In this document: positions 17,001 to 24,454 of the stretch, one piece after another
Numbering within the stretch: position 1 is the stretch's first letter
How the letters are laid out: every line of letters begins with the position of its first letter
Origin: Candidatus Latescibacterota bacterium
GTDB taxonomy: Bacteria; Latescibacterota; UBA2968; UBA8231
Assembly (NCBI GenBank): GCA_007136405.1
Contig: SLHA01000009.1
Location: 1-47,400, forward strand
DNA: 47,400 nucleotides
Direction: 5' to 3'
Notes under the pieces: generated by a model
What the model saw: only the letters and a program-made list of their open reading frames with translations
Database searches by the model: none
What the model was told of the DNA's origin: nothing
Position numbers and translations under genes: made by a program

Positions 17001-17393
17001 AACACCCGTAACCTCCCAGGTCCACCCGCACAAACGTCGGCATGTTTCCTTGATCAGACCGAAGGCCTCGGTCATGATCTCGTCCAGGTAGGCGTCCTCG
17101 GTATCCCGAATACTCGTATCCAACTCGTCATAGGCATCGGCGATCCGGGAGCGCTCCTCGGGATTCAGGTCACCGCGCAGTTGCTGTTCCAGATCATCCA
17201 ACTGCGCTTTCATGTCCCGGGTGGCGGTGTGCAGGCGGTCGCGGAATTCGGCCGTTCTGGCCACCAGCGCGGCCGTATCCACGGCCTTGAAGGCTTCGGC
17301 ATGCTGGTTGATGACCTCTACCTGAGGACCAGTGCGCTTGAACTCGCGCTCGGATTGAGACCCAAAGACCTTGTGCAGCAGGTTCATGAGCAT
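14070..17393 (-). CDS. secA: preprotein translocase ATPase SecA
   Basis: Motor of the Sec pathway. 1107 residues, at the long end for SecA, as in FCB bacteria. Nucleotide domain 1 has MATGEGKTLVATMPLYLNAL (Walker A) and IIDEADSNLIDDARTPLIIS (Walker B); the preprotein cross-linking region follows; nucleotide domain 2 has IATNMAGRGTDIKL; QLRGRSGRQGDPGSSRFFLS and helical scaffold/wing domains are present. The C-terminus keeps the SecB/lipid-binding zinc motif APCPCGSGKKYKNCC after a Gly/Pro/Arg-rich linker. I chose ATG 17393 because GGAGGA lies 7 nt before it; the open frame starts at 17408. Last gene of the long minus-strand run that includes the rib genes and nusB. Confidence 0.97.
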   Translation of the reverse strand: MLMNLLHKVFGSQSEREFKRTGPQVEVINQHAEAFKAVDTAALVARTAEFRDRLHTATRDMKAQLDDLEQQLRGDLNPEERSRIADAYDELDTSIRDTEDAYLDEIMTEAFGLIKETCRRLCGWTWEVTGVTETWDMVPYDVQLFGAIVLHQGKVAEMATGEGKTLVATMPLYLNALCGRGVHLITHNNYLAKRDAMWMGPVFNFLGLSVGIVQDARQTGGAEAYVLDRVDGVPEKFEWRQATRREAYATDVMYGTKDQVGFDYLYDNMATRPEDLMQREFNYAIIDEADSNLIDDARTPLIISGPVPESTNRYGELKPLVQKLIQAQTSLVTRIVADAEEQLGQPGYDDYDIATELLKASRGMPRNRRLQKVLRQEGIKRLIGRVEADYMRDKRLHELDESLYFAVDERAHTIDLTDNGRDLLSPDEQAMFVLPDISEQIAGIRDDDALSPEEKTQREEELHRDYAQRSEAVHNINQLLKAYTLYEKDVQYMVTDDKKVVIVDESTGRPQPGRRFAEGMHQALEAKEGVKIEQETQTIATITLQNLFRMYHKLAGMTGTAETEAGELWEIYKLDVVVIPTNRPVRRLDLEDQIYRTKEEKFHAIIDEIQRLHERGLPVLVGTVTVEVSELLSRMLQRRGIKHQLLNARYHEKEAQIVSQAGQPGAVTIATNMAGRGTDIKLAPEVVHMDRQIVKSDLTLNDRLPSGELLCAHLINNPSGLQVIGTERHEARRIDRQLRGRSGRQGDPGSSRFFLSLEDNLMRLFGSERIASVMDKLGAEPGEVIEHSMVTKSIERAQRKVETRNFEMRKHLLEYDDVMNQQRQVIYSRRRELLNRDTAHDQVLEMATETIDHLIEAHAQPPQFAEEWDWESLQEEFGNTFFAGIDVPDAQRTTIEPDSLRERLIQIVRDSYDRRLELVGAEIFHQVEKAVLLHTVDTCWQEHLYEMDELKDSVGFAGVGGKNPLIEYKKGAFDMFEQLLARIDQDSLRNLFQLRVDREAPPSGKLRTRGGRLHTVHRESTNLGFSDAEPDPASLARGGRPRSGDGLPLGAPPSADRNLVTSGGGSGGADGAPVSRQPVRVGPKVGRNAPCPCGSGKKYKNCCSRRA

Positions 17394-17474
17394 ATCGACT
17401 TCCTCCACCTCAGTACCGCATCCTGCGGGTACACACCTTCATTACAATGGTCCGCACGATGCATGAGCAGGGCA

Positions 17475-18248
17475 TTAACGCCCGTATTCGAGTCTGACCG
17501 CCAGAACGTCGGGGAGGCCGGCGGCGCGTATGCGGCGCTGTGCCGATCCCACATCATAGGGGACCCGGACAAATTCCAGGGTAATGCCATTCTCCGCACC
17601 GCCATCCTCGCACCAGATAAAGCAGGCGCGAGGATCGCCGTCACGCGGCTGGCCCACGCTGCCGGCATTGACCAGGTGTCGCTGCCCGCTGGACAGACAC
17701 ACGCAGTCGCGGTCCGCGGTTTGCCGCGGACGCGCCCGGTCCGCTGGCACAGCCGGCCGGTCCGGTATGGACCACAGCGCCGGCCGGTGCGTGTGCCCGG
17801 TCCAGCAGCAGAAAGATCCGGTGCAGGACAGCGTCGCTGCAGCCGACGCAGCGTTGTCGATGTAGTTCCAACCTGACGGGTTGCGGGGATCGGCGTGGAC
17901 GCACAGTCCCGAGTACGCCTCGGTTGCCAGCGGCAGGTGCTCGAGGTACGCGAACTCGTCTGGGCCCAGTTGAGATACCGTCCACTCCAGAGCACGGCGG
18001 GCATGAGGGTTGAAGGCGCGCATGCTGGTGCCCCCGGCTGCGGCGGCATCGTGGTTTCCCTGGACGGTATGCCCGGCCAGGGCGCGTACCCGGTCCACGC
18101 ACTCCCGGGGGTTCGCACCATACCCGACGATGTCTCCCAGGCAAATCCACTGGTACAGGCCGCGCTCCGCGCCTGCTGCGAGGACCGCCTCCAGTGCCGC
18201 CAGATTGCCGTGTATGTCTGCAATGACCCCATAAAGCATGGCTAACAT
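17475..18248 (-). CDS. calcineurin-like metallophosphoesterase (YfcE/MJ0936-like)
   Basis: 257 residues. Dinuclear-metal phosphoesterase signature: GVIADIHGNLAAL, CLGDIVGYGANP, VQGNHDAA, WTGHTHRPA and VNAGSVGQPRDGDPRACF. The last is characteristic of the predicted phosphodiesterases grouped with MJ0936 and YfcE. Substrate unknown. A Ser/Cys- and Pro/Arg-rich stretch (about residues 160-190) between the HTH and NAGS motifs is unusual for its arginine content and may be a loop. The start is ATG 18248 or 18239 (MLYGVIADIHGN); neither has a clear ribosome site. It lies between nusB and secA, same strand. Confidence 0.85.
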   Translation of the reverse strand: MLAMLYGVIADIHGNLAALEAVLAAGAERGLYQWICLGDIVGYGANPRECVDRVRALAGHTVQGNHDAAAAGGTSMRAFNPHARRALEWTVSQLGPDEFAYLEHLPLATEAYSGLCVHADPRNPSGWNYIDNAASAAATLSCTGSFCCWTGHTHRPALWSIPDRPAVPADRARPRQTADRDCVCLSSGQRHLVNAGSVGQPRDGDPRACFIWCEDGGAENGITLEFVRVPYDVGSAQRRIRAAGLPDVLAVRLEYGR

Positions 18249-18272
18249 GGCCGTGGGTGGACGAAGGGAACG

Positions 18273-18749
18273 TCAGGCCTCGATACCGTGCTGGCGCACG
18301 ATGGCATCCAGCACCCCGTTGACAAAAGCATAGGAGTTGGCCGTACTGTACAACCGCGCGAGTTCCACCGCTTCGTAGATGGAAACCCGCACGGGCACAC
18401 CGGTGATGTGCAGAATCTCGGCCAGCGCCAGTCGCAAAATGAGCGCATCCAGGCGCGCCATGCGATCGAGCGTCCAGCGAGCTCCCGCGGCGGCGATCAT
18501 CTGGTCCAGCTCGGTCCGGTGTTCGCAGACGGCCCGGACCAGGCTGGCCGCGAATGCGGTGTTTTCCTCCGAGTGCCGGAAACGCCGGCTCAATTCGCGC
18601 ACGGCCTGCTGGGGAGCCTCGGTGGTACTGGTGGCCCAATACAGCGCCTGCAGCGCGGTCTGCCGCGCGCCGCGCCGGGAATCGGCCGGCGTCTCGTCCG
18701 TTTCCTCGTTGGGATCGGCCGGCGTCTGATCGTCTGAAGTCAGGCTCAT
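18273..18749 (-). CDS. nusB: transcription antitermination factor NusB
   Basis: 158 residues. NusB fold: RRGARQTALQALYWA (the RNA/S10-contacting N-terminal helix), then six helices ending VSIYEAVELARLYSTANSYAFVNGVLDAI (conserved block, read in two helices). It acts with NusA, NusE and NusG in antitermination of rRNA operons. The first 24 residues are an acidic, disordered extension (DPNEETDETPAD) not needed in most homologues. It begins 1 nt after ribH ends, the common ribH-nusB arrangement. Confidence 0.93.
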   Translation of the reverse strand: MSLTSDDQTPADPNEETDETPADSRRGARQTALQALYWATSTTEAPQQAVRELSRRFRHSEENTAFAASLVRAVCEHRTELDQMIAAAGARWTLDRMARLDALILRLALAEILHITGVPVRVSIYEAVELARLYSTANSYAFVNGVLDAIVRQHGIEA

Positions 18750-18750
18750 T

Positions 18751-19221
18751 TCAGCCGAGTTGCTCCATCAGGCTGGCCATTTCCAGGGCATTCAACGCCG
18801 CGTCCCAGCCGCGATTCCCGGCCTTGATACCGGCCCGCTGGATGGCCTGATCCACGGTGTCGGCGGTGATGACGCCAAAGGTCACCGGGACGCCGCTGTG
18901 CAGGGCTACCTGGGCTATGCCTTTGGCGGCCTCACCCGCCACGTAGTCGAAGTGCGGAGTGTCGCTGCGCACGACCGCGCCCAGGCAGATGATGACCTGG
19001 AACCGCTGACTTTCAGCCAGTTTCTTGGCGGCCACCGGCAGTTCGAAAGCTCCCGGAACCCAGGCAATCTCGATGGCTTCTTCCGAGGCGCCGTGGCGGC
19101 GCAGGCAATCCAGGGCGCCGTCCAGCAAACGGGTGGTGACCAGGTCGTTGAAGCGGCTGACCACGATACCGAAACGGTGGTCTGCGGCGGTAAGCCGTCC
19201 TTCCAGCACCTTACTGGGCAT
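18751..19221 (-). CDS. ribH: 6,7-dimethyl-8-ribityllumazine synthase
   Basis: Condenses the RibD product with 3,4-dihydroxy-2-butanone-4-phosphate to form lumazine. 156 residues, full length. Motifs: [49 protein letters not shown] (the phosphate/pyrimidine site, with catalytic His in PHFDYV), and [21 protein letters not shown]. The start overlaps the 3' end of ribBA by 11 nt; nusB follows after 1 nt. Penultimate step of the riboflavin pathway encoded here. Confidence 0.96.
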   Translation of the reverse strand: MPSKVLEGRLTAADHRFGIVVSRFNDLVTTRLLDGALDCLRRHGASEEAIEIAWVPGAFELPVAAKKLAESQRFQVIICLGAVVRSDTPHFDYVAGEAAKGIAQVALHSGVPVTFGVITADTVDQAIQRAGIKAGNRGWDAALNALEMASLMEQLG

Positions 19222-20479
19222 GGTTGCACTTTCCTCCGTCGTGCTCGCAGCTGTCCAGATGGAGGGTATGACCCATCCGGTCGCGCTTGGTCCGCAGATA
19301 GCGGATGTTGTGAATGTTGGGTGGCGCCACGATGGGCACCTGTTCCACCACGGTTATGCCGTAGGCCTCCAGCCCCACGCGCTTGGTGGGGTTGTTGGTC
19401 AGAAAAAGCACGCGTCGCAGCCCCAGATCGTACAATACCTGCGCCCCGATGCCGTAATCCCTGGAGTCGGACGGCAGGCCGAGTGCCAGGTTGGCGTCCA
19501 CGGTGTCATATCCCTGCCGCTGCAGCTCGTATGCCCGGAGTTTGTGGATGATGCCTATGCCGCGTCCTTCGTGGTGCTGTATGTACACAATGACGCCGCG
19601 TCCGGCGGCGGCGATGACCTGGAACGATTGCTCGAGCTGCTGGCCGCAGTCACACAGCAGTGACCCGAGCACATCGCCGGTGAGACAGGCCGAATGCATG
19701 CGTACCAGCGTGTCGGATCCGTCGTCGACCGTGCCCAGGGCCAGGGCGATGTACGGATTGTCGTCCACCAGGCTGCGATAGGCGTATACCTTGAATTCGC
19801 CGAACCGGGTGGGCATCACGGTGCTGGCCTCCAGGGCGATCAGCTTTTCCGTGCGGTGCCGGTGGGCGATGAGATCACGGATGGTGGCGATTTTGAGCCG
19901 GTGACGCTGGGCAAATTCGAGCAGATAGGGCGTGGCGGCCAGGTCTCCCTGCTCGTCGAAAATGGTGGCCATGGCGGTCACGGGCTGGAGAGCGGCAAGC
20001 CGGGCCAGATCCACCGCGGCCTCGGTGTGTCCGGCGCGGCGCAATACGCCGCCAGGCTGGGCGCGAAGCGGAGTGACGAAGCCCGGCTGGGCGAAATCCT
20101 GCGGTCCGCTGGCGGGATCTGCCAGGCGCCGGATGGTCGTGGCCCGGTCCTGCGCCGACACCCCCGTACCGCAAACCTGCCGGGCATTCACCGCAACCAT
20201 GATGGCCGCACCGCGAGGACCTGCCGTCTCCGGGACCATCAGGTGCAGCTCCAGATCCTCCAGGCGGGTAGCCGCCGCAGCGACCATGGGAGGACTGCCC
20301 GCCTGACGCACCATGAAATTCACCGATTCCGCAGTGACGTGTTCGGCCACCATGATGAGCTCGCCCTCGCCCACGGCTTCCTGGCCGCCCTCATCCGTGG
20401 TGCGTTCGTCGACGAGCACGACCATGCGACCCTGCTGCAAGTCGGTCAGGACCTCTGATATGGTGTTGAAATCCGTCAC
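19211..20479 (-). CDS. ribBA: bifunctional DHBP synthase / GTP cyclohydrolase II (RibB domain atypical)
   Basis: 422 residues. The C-terminal half (from about 205) is a normal GTP cyclohydrolase II: zinc cysteines 265, 276 and 278 ([15 protein letters not shown]), [21 protein letters not shown] and [16 protein letters not shown]. The N-terminal half is DHBP synthase by [32 protein letters not shown] (His151, Glu153) and TIRDLIAHR. The catalytic acidic loop, normally DDEDRENEGD, is replaced by a longer segment from Asp24 to Glu40 ([19 protein letters not shown]) that lacks the RE-N core and carries about seven extra residues. Whether this half is active is open. The start is GTG 20479 with a weak GGA upstream. 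It overlaps ribH by 11 nt and is separated from ribE by 197 nt of repetitive DNA. Confidence 0.92.
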   Translation of the reverse strand: MTDFNTISEVLTDLQQGRMVVLVDERTTDEGGQEAVGEGELIMVAEHVTAESVNFMVRQAGSPPMVAAAATRLEDLELHLMVPETAGPRGAAIMVAVNARQVCGTGVSAQDRATTIRRLADPASGPQDFAQPGFVTPLRAQPGGVLRRAGHTEAAVDLARLAALQPVTAMATIFDEQGDLAATPYLLEFAQRHRLKIATIRDLIAHRHRTEKLIALEASTVMPTRFGEFKVYAYRSLVDDNPYIALALGTVDDGSDTLVRMHSACLTGDVLGSLLCDCGQQLEQSFQVIAAAGRGVIVYIQHHEGRGIGIIHKLRAYELQRQGYDTVDANLALGLPSDSRDYGIGAQVLYDLGLRRVLFLTNNPTKRVGLEAYGITVVEQVPIVAPPNIHNIRYLRTKRDRMGHTLHLDSCEHDGGKCNHAQ

Positions 20480-20494
20480 AGTCTGTTCATTCCA

Positions 20495-20517
20495 TCACGT
20501 TCCATGCGTCACGTTCC
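20495..20517. repeat. 14-nt-period direct repeat upstream of ribBA
   Basis: Two copies of tcacgttcc (20495-20503 and 20509-20517), 14 nt apart, 16-38 nt before the ribBA start. On the coding strand this reads GGAACGTGA twice. It could be an operator with two half-sites on the same face or another small duplication in this unstable stretch. Confidence 0.4.
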
Positions 20518-20576
20518 GTCTATTGGTCTGGTGCCCTGCAGGAGCGGCGCCACGATGTGCGCAGGTAGCCCGCACT

Positions 20577-20616
20577 TCAACACCCTTGTGCTCAACACCC
20601 TTGTTCAACACCCTTG
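20577..20616. repeat. three copies of a 12-nt repeat between ribE and ribBA
   Basis: The 12-mer tcaacacccttg occurs three times, at 20577-20588, 20592-20603 and 20605-20616, separated by 3 and 1 nt. The last copy runs directly into the 63-nt repeat unit that starts at 20610, so both appear to come from repeated slippage at the 3' end of ribE. Confidence 0.8.
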
Positions 20617-20744
20617 CCGGCGAAGCTCGTCCCAGGTCAGGCCACCGGATGGCGGTTCACGGTTCAGCAGCCTTGATCAGTACCCTTGCCGGCGAAGCTC
20701 GTCCCAGGTCAGGCCACCGGATGGCGGTTCACGGTTCAGCAGCC
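20610..20744. repeat. 63-nt direct duplication of the ribE 3' end
   Basis: Two identical 63-nt copies, 20610-20672 and 20682-20744, with a 9-nt junction (period 72 nt, exactly 24 codons). The second copy is the last part of ribE, encoding LLNREPPSGGLTWDELRRQG. The first lies just beyond the ribE stop codon and would encode the same peptide if read through. Identity without any mismatch implies a recent event or ongoing homogenisation. Confidence 0.92.
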
Positions 20745-21315
20745 GTTCCAGGTAGCGGGCGATCACGTCCACCTCCAGGTTGACCGGATCTCCACGCCTG
20801 CGGTCCGACAGCGTGGTATTACGAAAAGTATGCGGCACCACCGCCACGGAGAACCGGGAACCGGTGACCGTGACCACGGTAAGGCTGATGCCGTCCACCG
20901 TGACCGATCCCTTGGGAGCCAGGTAGCGCATCAGGTCAGGCGGTGTTTCCACATTCAGCTCCCAGCTGTCCTCGTTGTGGACGAGATCCGTGATGTGGCC
21001 GACCGCGTCCACGTGGCCCAGGACGAAATGCCCGCCCAGGCGCGAATCCGGCCGCAGGGCGCGTTCCAGGTTCACCGCGGCGCCGGTGCCCAGAGAACCC
21101 AGCGTGGTGCGCTGCAGGGTCTCGGCCACGGACTCGACGATGAACTGGCACGGCTCCACTGCGACCACGGTCTGACAGGCGCCCGCGATGCTGACGCTGT
21201 CGCCGATGGCAAGGTCCTGCACGACGAGAGGCGCGTTGATGGCGGTGCGCTGCAGCCTGCCCGACCGTTCGATCCGGGCCACCTGGCCGACTTCTTCGAC
21301 TATTCCCGTGAACAC
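20677..21315 (-). CDS. ribE: riboflavin synthase, alpha subunit
   Basis: Dismutates two lumazines to riboflavin. 212 residues, two tandem lumazine-binding barrels: N-barrel MFTGIVEEVGQVARIE, GDSVSIAGACQTVVAVE, and the interbarrel GGHFVLGHVDAVGHI; C-barrel PKGSVTVDGISLTVVTV and TFRNTTLSDRRRGDPVNLEVD. The catalytic and substrate-binding motifs are normal. The start overlaps the ribD end by 16 nt. The 3' end is duplicated downstream (20610-20744); the stop TGA sits at the junction between the two copies, so loss of that stop would add a second copy of the C-terminal 20 or so residues. Confidence 0.95.
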   Translation of the reverse strand: MFTGIVEEVGQVARIERSGRLQRTAINAPLVVQDLAIGDSVSIAGACQTVVAVEPCQFIVESVAETLQRTTLGSLGTGAAVNLERALRPDSRLGGHFVLGHVDAVGHITDLVHNEDSWELNVETPPDLMRYLAPKGSVTVDGISLTVVTVTGSRFSVAVVPHTFRNTTLSDRRRGDPVNLEVDVIARYLERLLNREPPSGGLTWDELRRQGY

Positions 21316-22394
21316 GCGTAAGCCACCATTGCCGTAAACAGCCGGTCTGCCCCCAGGCGGCGCACAGCGATGTCCTGAAGGCGCACGGCATCCGCGATAC
21401 AGGCGGCTCCCAGATCACCGATGCTGCGGGTGCCGCCGCCCAGCAGCATGGGGGCGATGTATACTTGAAGGCGATCCACCGCCCGGGCGGCCAGTGCGGC
21501 GGCGGCCAGGGTCCCGCCCCCCTCCAGCAGTATGCTGGTCATACCGGCCTCCGCAGCGCGCTGCATCACCGTATCCATATCCACCCGGCCGTCTATTCCC
21601 GCGAAAGTCCATATCTCCACGCCACGCGCGGCCAGGCGTGTCTGCTGCTCGGTGTCGCTGTCCTCCGTGGTGACCACGATGGCGCCGGGCTGGCCGAAAA
21701 CCCGGGCTTCCACCGGGGCGCGGAGCCGTCCGTCCACTACGATCGGGCGTGGCTGAGGGCCGCGTACGTGACGCACGTCAAGCCGGGGATCGTCCGCGAT
21801 CACCGTGTTGGCGCCCACCATGACCGCGTCCACCTGGCTGCGGGTGCGATGCACATGCCGGCGGGCGGGTTTTCCGGTGATCCAGCGGGAGTCGCCGCTG
21901 CGGCTGGCTATGCACCCATCCAGAGACTGCGCCAGCTTGAGCGTGAGAAGCGGCCGTCCGTGCCGCCGGTGCTTGATGTATGCAGCGTTCTGACGTTCCG
22001 CCTCCGCCTGGAACAGACCCACGGATACTGGAATACCGGCGTTCTGCAGCTGTTCCACGCCCCGGCCGCTGACGCGGGCATCCGGATCCAGCATGGCGCA
22101 TTCGACCCGGGCGACACCGGCCTCGATGACGGCCAGGGTGCAGGCCGGCGTACGACCCTCGAAACAGCAGGGTTCCAGCGTGACGTACAGAACCGCGCCG
22201 CGAGCTGCGGGGCCAGCTGCCTGCAGGGCGTGTATCTCCGCGTGTTCTTCTCCCACCCGGAGATGGGCGCCTTCGCCGACGATGCTCTCTCCGTGCGCCA
22301 CCACCGCTCCGACGAGCGGATTGGGACTGACCCGTCCAAGTCCCTTCCTGGCGAGACGGAGTGCCCGCCGCATGTGAGCCTGGTATACGCTCAT
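21300..22394 (-). CDS. ribD: bifunctional pyrimidine deaminase/reductase RibD
   Basis: Second and third steps of riboflavin synthesis. 364 residues, both domains complete. Deaminase (1-145): PNPLVGAVVAHGESIVGEG, zinc motif HAEIHAL, and TLEPCCFEGRTPAC. Reductase (from about 146): LTLKLAQSLDGCIASRSGDS, RWITGKPARRHVHRTRSQVD, VGANTVIADDPRL, RPIVVDGRLR, LLEGGGTLAAAAL and LGGGTRS. The ATG overlaps the stop of the propeller gene by 4 nt (ATGA), so it is translationally coupled to a protein with no known tie to riboflavin. No FMN riboswitch is visible; its expression probably depends on the promoter at 26283-26311 or internal ones. Confidence 0.95.
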   Translation of the reverse strand: MSVYQAHMRRALRLARKGLGRVSPNPLVGAVVAHGESIVGEGAHLRVGEEHAEIHALQAAGPAARGAVLYVTLEPCCFEGRTPACTLAVIEAGVARVECAMLDPDARVSGRGVEQLQNAGIPVSVGLFQAEAERQNAAYIKHRRHGRPLLTLKLAQSLDGCIASRSGDSRWITGKPARRHVHRTRSQVDAVMVGANTVIADDPRLDVRHVRGPQPRPIVVDGRLRAPVEARVFGQPGAIVVTTEDSDTEQQTRLAARGVEIWTFAGIDGRVDMDTVMQRAAEAGMTSILLEGGGTLAAAALAARAVDRLQVYIAPMLLGGGTRSIGDLGAACIADAVRLQDIAVRRLGADRLFTAMVAYACSRE

Positions 22395-24454
22395 TTCAAA
22401 CGGACCACGATCTGTGCGGTTCCCACATTGTCCAGCTGATCCCAGGCGCGCACCACGATCACGTGTTCTCCGGCGTCCAGGCCGTGAATCTCGAACTCCG
22501 CAAATTCCTCGCGGCTGTCAAGCAGTCCCTCGACGGGTTCGATCTGCCAGGCCTGGGCCTGGTAGTTCACGCTGTATTCGGCTCTGACGACAGGCGAGAC
22601 GCGGTCTACCATCCGGGCCTGGACACGGAGCACGTCCTGACGCTGATCGACTTCCAGGGTGATCACCGGCGGACTGTTGTCTATGGCGAAGGGCTGGCTG
22701 ATGCGCCGGGTTTCCAGCGTTTCGGCGGGGGGGTTGTCCGGAGCGTCGCTGGCGATCAGCTTGAGCCGCGTCATGCCTTCCGGCATGTTGACCGTGTCCC
22801 AGAGAACCGAAGATCCGCTAATCTGCTCTTCAAGCAGTTTCCACGTCGTCTGGCCTTCTCCCTTGAGGTACAGCGAGTAGACCAGATTGTCGCCGTTTGG
22901 GTCGCTGGCTTGCCAGTGGATCAGGAACAGGCTCCGGGCATGCGGCGGGCGGCGTCTCTCGACAGCTCTCTGGATGGCGGCCTGTGCGGGATCCTGGGCC
23001 GCGTTGTCCCGCTGGCGAGGGCGATACGGTTCCACTCTGAGGTCGGTGATCCGCGGCGGCAGATTGCTCTGCCGACCATAGACGACCACCCGGTGGACAA
23101 CCGGCCCGTCGTCAGCGTCACTGCCGGTGAGCCGCACCCGGTATTGCAGGAAACGGGCCGGTGGGCTCTGCGTGTTCTGACCGCTCTGGGTCAGCGGCTC
23201 AGACCATTCGCTCCAGGTGGCGTCTGGTTCTTCGGTGTTTCCCGAGCGGGTGTAGATCTCGATCCGTGAGCGGCGCGGGACGTGCGCCGTCCAGCTCAGG
23301 CGGCCCCAGCGGGCATGCGTGCCGAAATCCCTGACGGTGGAGATATATTCGCCCTCGGTGGCGGCTCCGGGACCGGCACGATATATCCGGCCGGACTGCG
23401 CGTCACCGATCACCAGGCCGCCGTTGGCGGTGGCATGCAGGGCAGCGGCCACCCTCCCATTGAGGTCAAGGATGATCTGCTCCTCCCCGTCTGCGTCCAG
23501 CCGGCTGACGCGGGACGGATCGTCCGTGGCCACCACGGGTTGCCCGTCTGCGTCCAGCGTCAAAGCCAGCGTACTTGCCGCCGGGGCCAGCCACACCGGA
23601 TACACGCCGCCCTCCGTGGTCAGGCGGTACAACCCGGCCGAAGGCCCCTGGCCGCCCCCAGGCACGTCAGGCAGCAGGCTGGCCAGCACATCACCATCCG
23701 GCAGCACGACCATGCGGTGAACCTCTTCCTGCTCGGCGTCATACAGCAACTGCGGGTCAACGCCGTCGCCTCGTTCTGGCAGGGCGTAGATGCGCGCGCC
23801 GCCAGCCGTGCCGGCGAGCAGGGTGCGGCCCCGCCAGACAAGGCACATCACATGTCGCTCCGGGGCGTCGAACAGCGCATGCACACCGCCGTCCGGTTGC
23901 ACCACGAGGACGCGTCCCGGTTCGCCGGTAGCGGCCAGCATCCGGCCCCGGGCATCCAGCTGCAGATCCCAGACGTAATGGGATCCGGTGCGGCTGAAAG
24001 TCCGTGCCTCACCGGAGGAGGCATCGATGCGGTAGATCAGCCCTCCGGGAGCCGTGCCGGCGTACAGGTGGCCGTCCTCACCCAACAGCAGGGCATGCAC
24101 ACTGATCTCCGGTGAGTCGAAGGTCCAGATCACCTCTCCGGAGGAGTCCACGCGAATGACCTTGCCATCGTCGCCGGTACCGACGAACAGGGTGCCATCA
24201 GGACCGTCCAGCAACGTCCATATGCGCTGGACGCCGAGGTCGGCCAGTTTTTCGGCAACCGGCCCTCGCATGAGATTGCCCTCGGAGTCTATGGAAATGC
24301 CCTGCAGGGTGCCGTCAGCGAAATCCGCGAACGTGGCCTGTTGCCACCGCTGGGTCCTCGATGCGTGAGCTTCCGGCAGCAGGCCCAGCAGAGCACAGAA
24401 AACGAGCACCGTACGACGGTGGCTGTACGCGTGGTTCAGCAGGAACCTGGTCAT
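22391..24454 (-). CDS. exported beta-propeller protein with C-terminal Ig-like region
   Basis: 687 residues with a signal peptide (RTVLVFCALLGLLPEAHA). About residues 60-370 hold repeated blade-like units: GPDGTLFVGTGDDGKVIRVD, GEDGHLYAGTAPGGLIYRID, RTLLAGTAGGARIYALP, ADGQPVVATDDPSRVSRLD and ANGGLVIGDAQSGRIYRAG. This predicts a beta-propeller of WD40/SMP-30 style. The second half (TWSEWSEPLTQSG, FLIHWQASDPNGDNLVYSLY, FAIDNSPPVITLEVD, AWDQLDNVGTAQIVVRL) looks like fibronectin/Ig-type domains. No sorting tail. It begins inside the last codons of the S55 peptidase gene (ATGA overlap) and ends inside the ribD start. Function unknown; probably an envelope partner of the peptidase. Confidence 0.8.
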   Translation of the reverse strand: MTRFLLNHAYSHRRTVLVFCALLGLLPEAHASRTQRWQQATFADFADGTLQGISIDSEGNLMRGPVAEKLADLGVQRIWTLLDGPDGTLFVGTGDDGKVIRVDSSGEVIWTFDSPEISVHALLLGEDGHLYAGTAPGGLIYRIDASSGEARTFSRTGSHYVWDLQLDARGRMLAATGEPGRVLVVQPDGGVHALFDAPERHVMCLVWRGRTLLAGTAGGARIYALPERGDGVDPQLLYDAEQEEVHRMVVLPDGDVLASLLPDVPGGGQGPSAGLYRLTTEGGVYPVWLAPAASTLALTLDADGQPVVATDDPSRVSRLDADGEEQIILDLNGRVAAALHATANGGLVIGDAQSGRIYRAGPGAATEGEYISTVRDFGTHARWGRLSWTAHVPRRSRIEIYTRSGNTEEPDATWSEWSEPLTQSGQNTQSPPARFLQYRVRLTGSDADDGPVVHRVVVYGRQSNLPPRITDLRVEPYRPRQRDNAAQDPAQAAIQRAVERRRPPHARSLFLIHWQASDPNGDNLVYSLYLKGEGQTTWKLLEEQISGSSVLWDTVNMPEGMTRLKLIASDAPDNPPAETLETRRISQPFAIDNSPPVITLEVDQRQDVLRVQARMVDRVSPVVRAEYSVNYQAQAWQIEPVEGLLDSREEFAEFEIHGLDAGEHVIVVRAWDQLDNVGTAQIVVRLK

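Noticed and set aside
20480..20676. FMN riboswitch upstream of ribBA or ribD
   Set aside because: The conserved RFN-element boxes (such as AGGGGCGG...GGG...GATTCCGGT) are not visible in the 197-nt gap before ribBA, and ribD has no leader because it overlaps the preceding gene.
20495..20744. CRISPR array
   Set aside because: Repeats are of different lengths and periods, lack unique spacers of even size, and the long repeat is ribE coding sequence; no cas genes are present.
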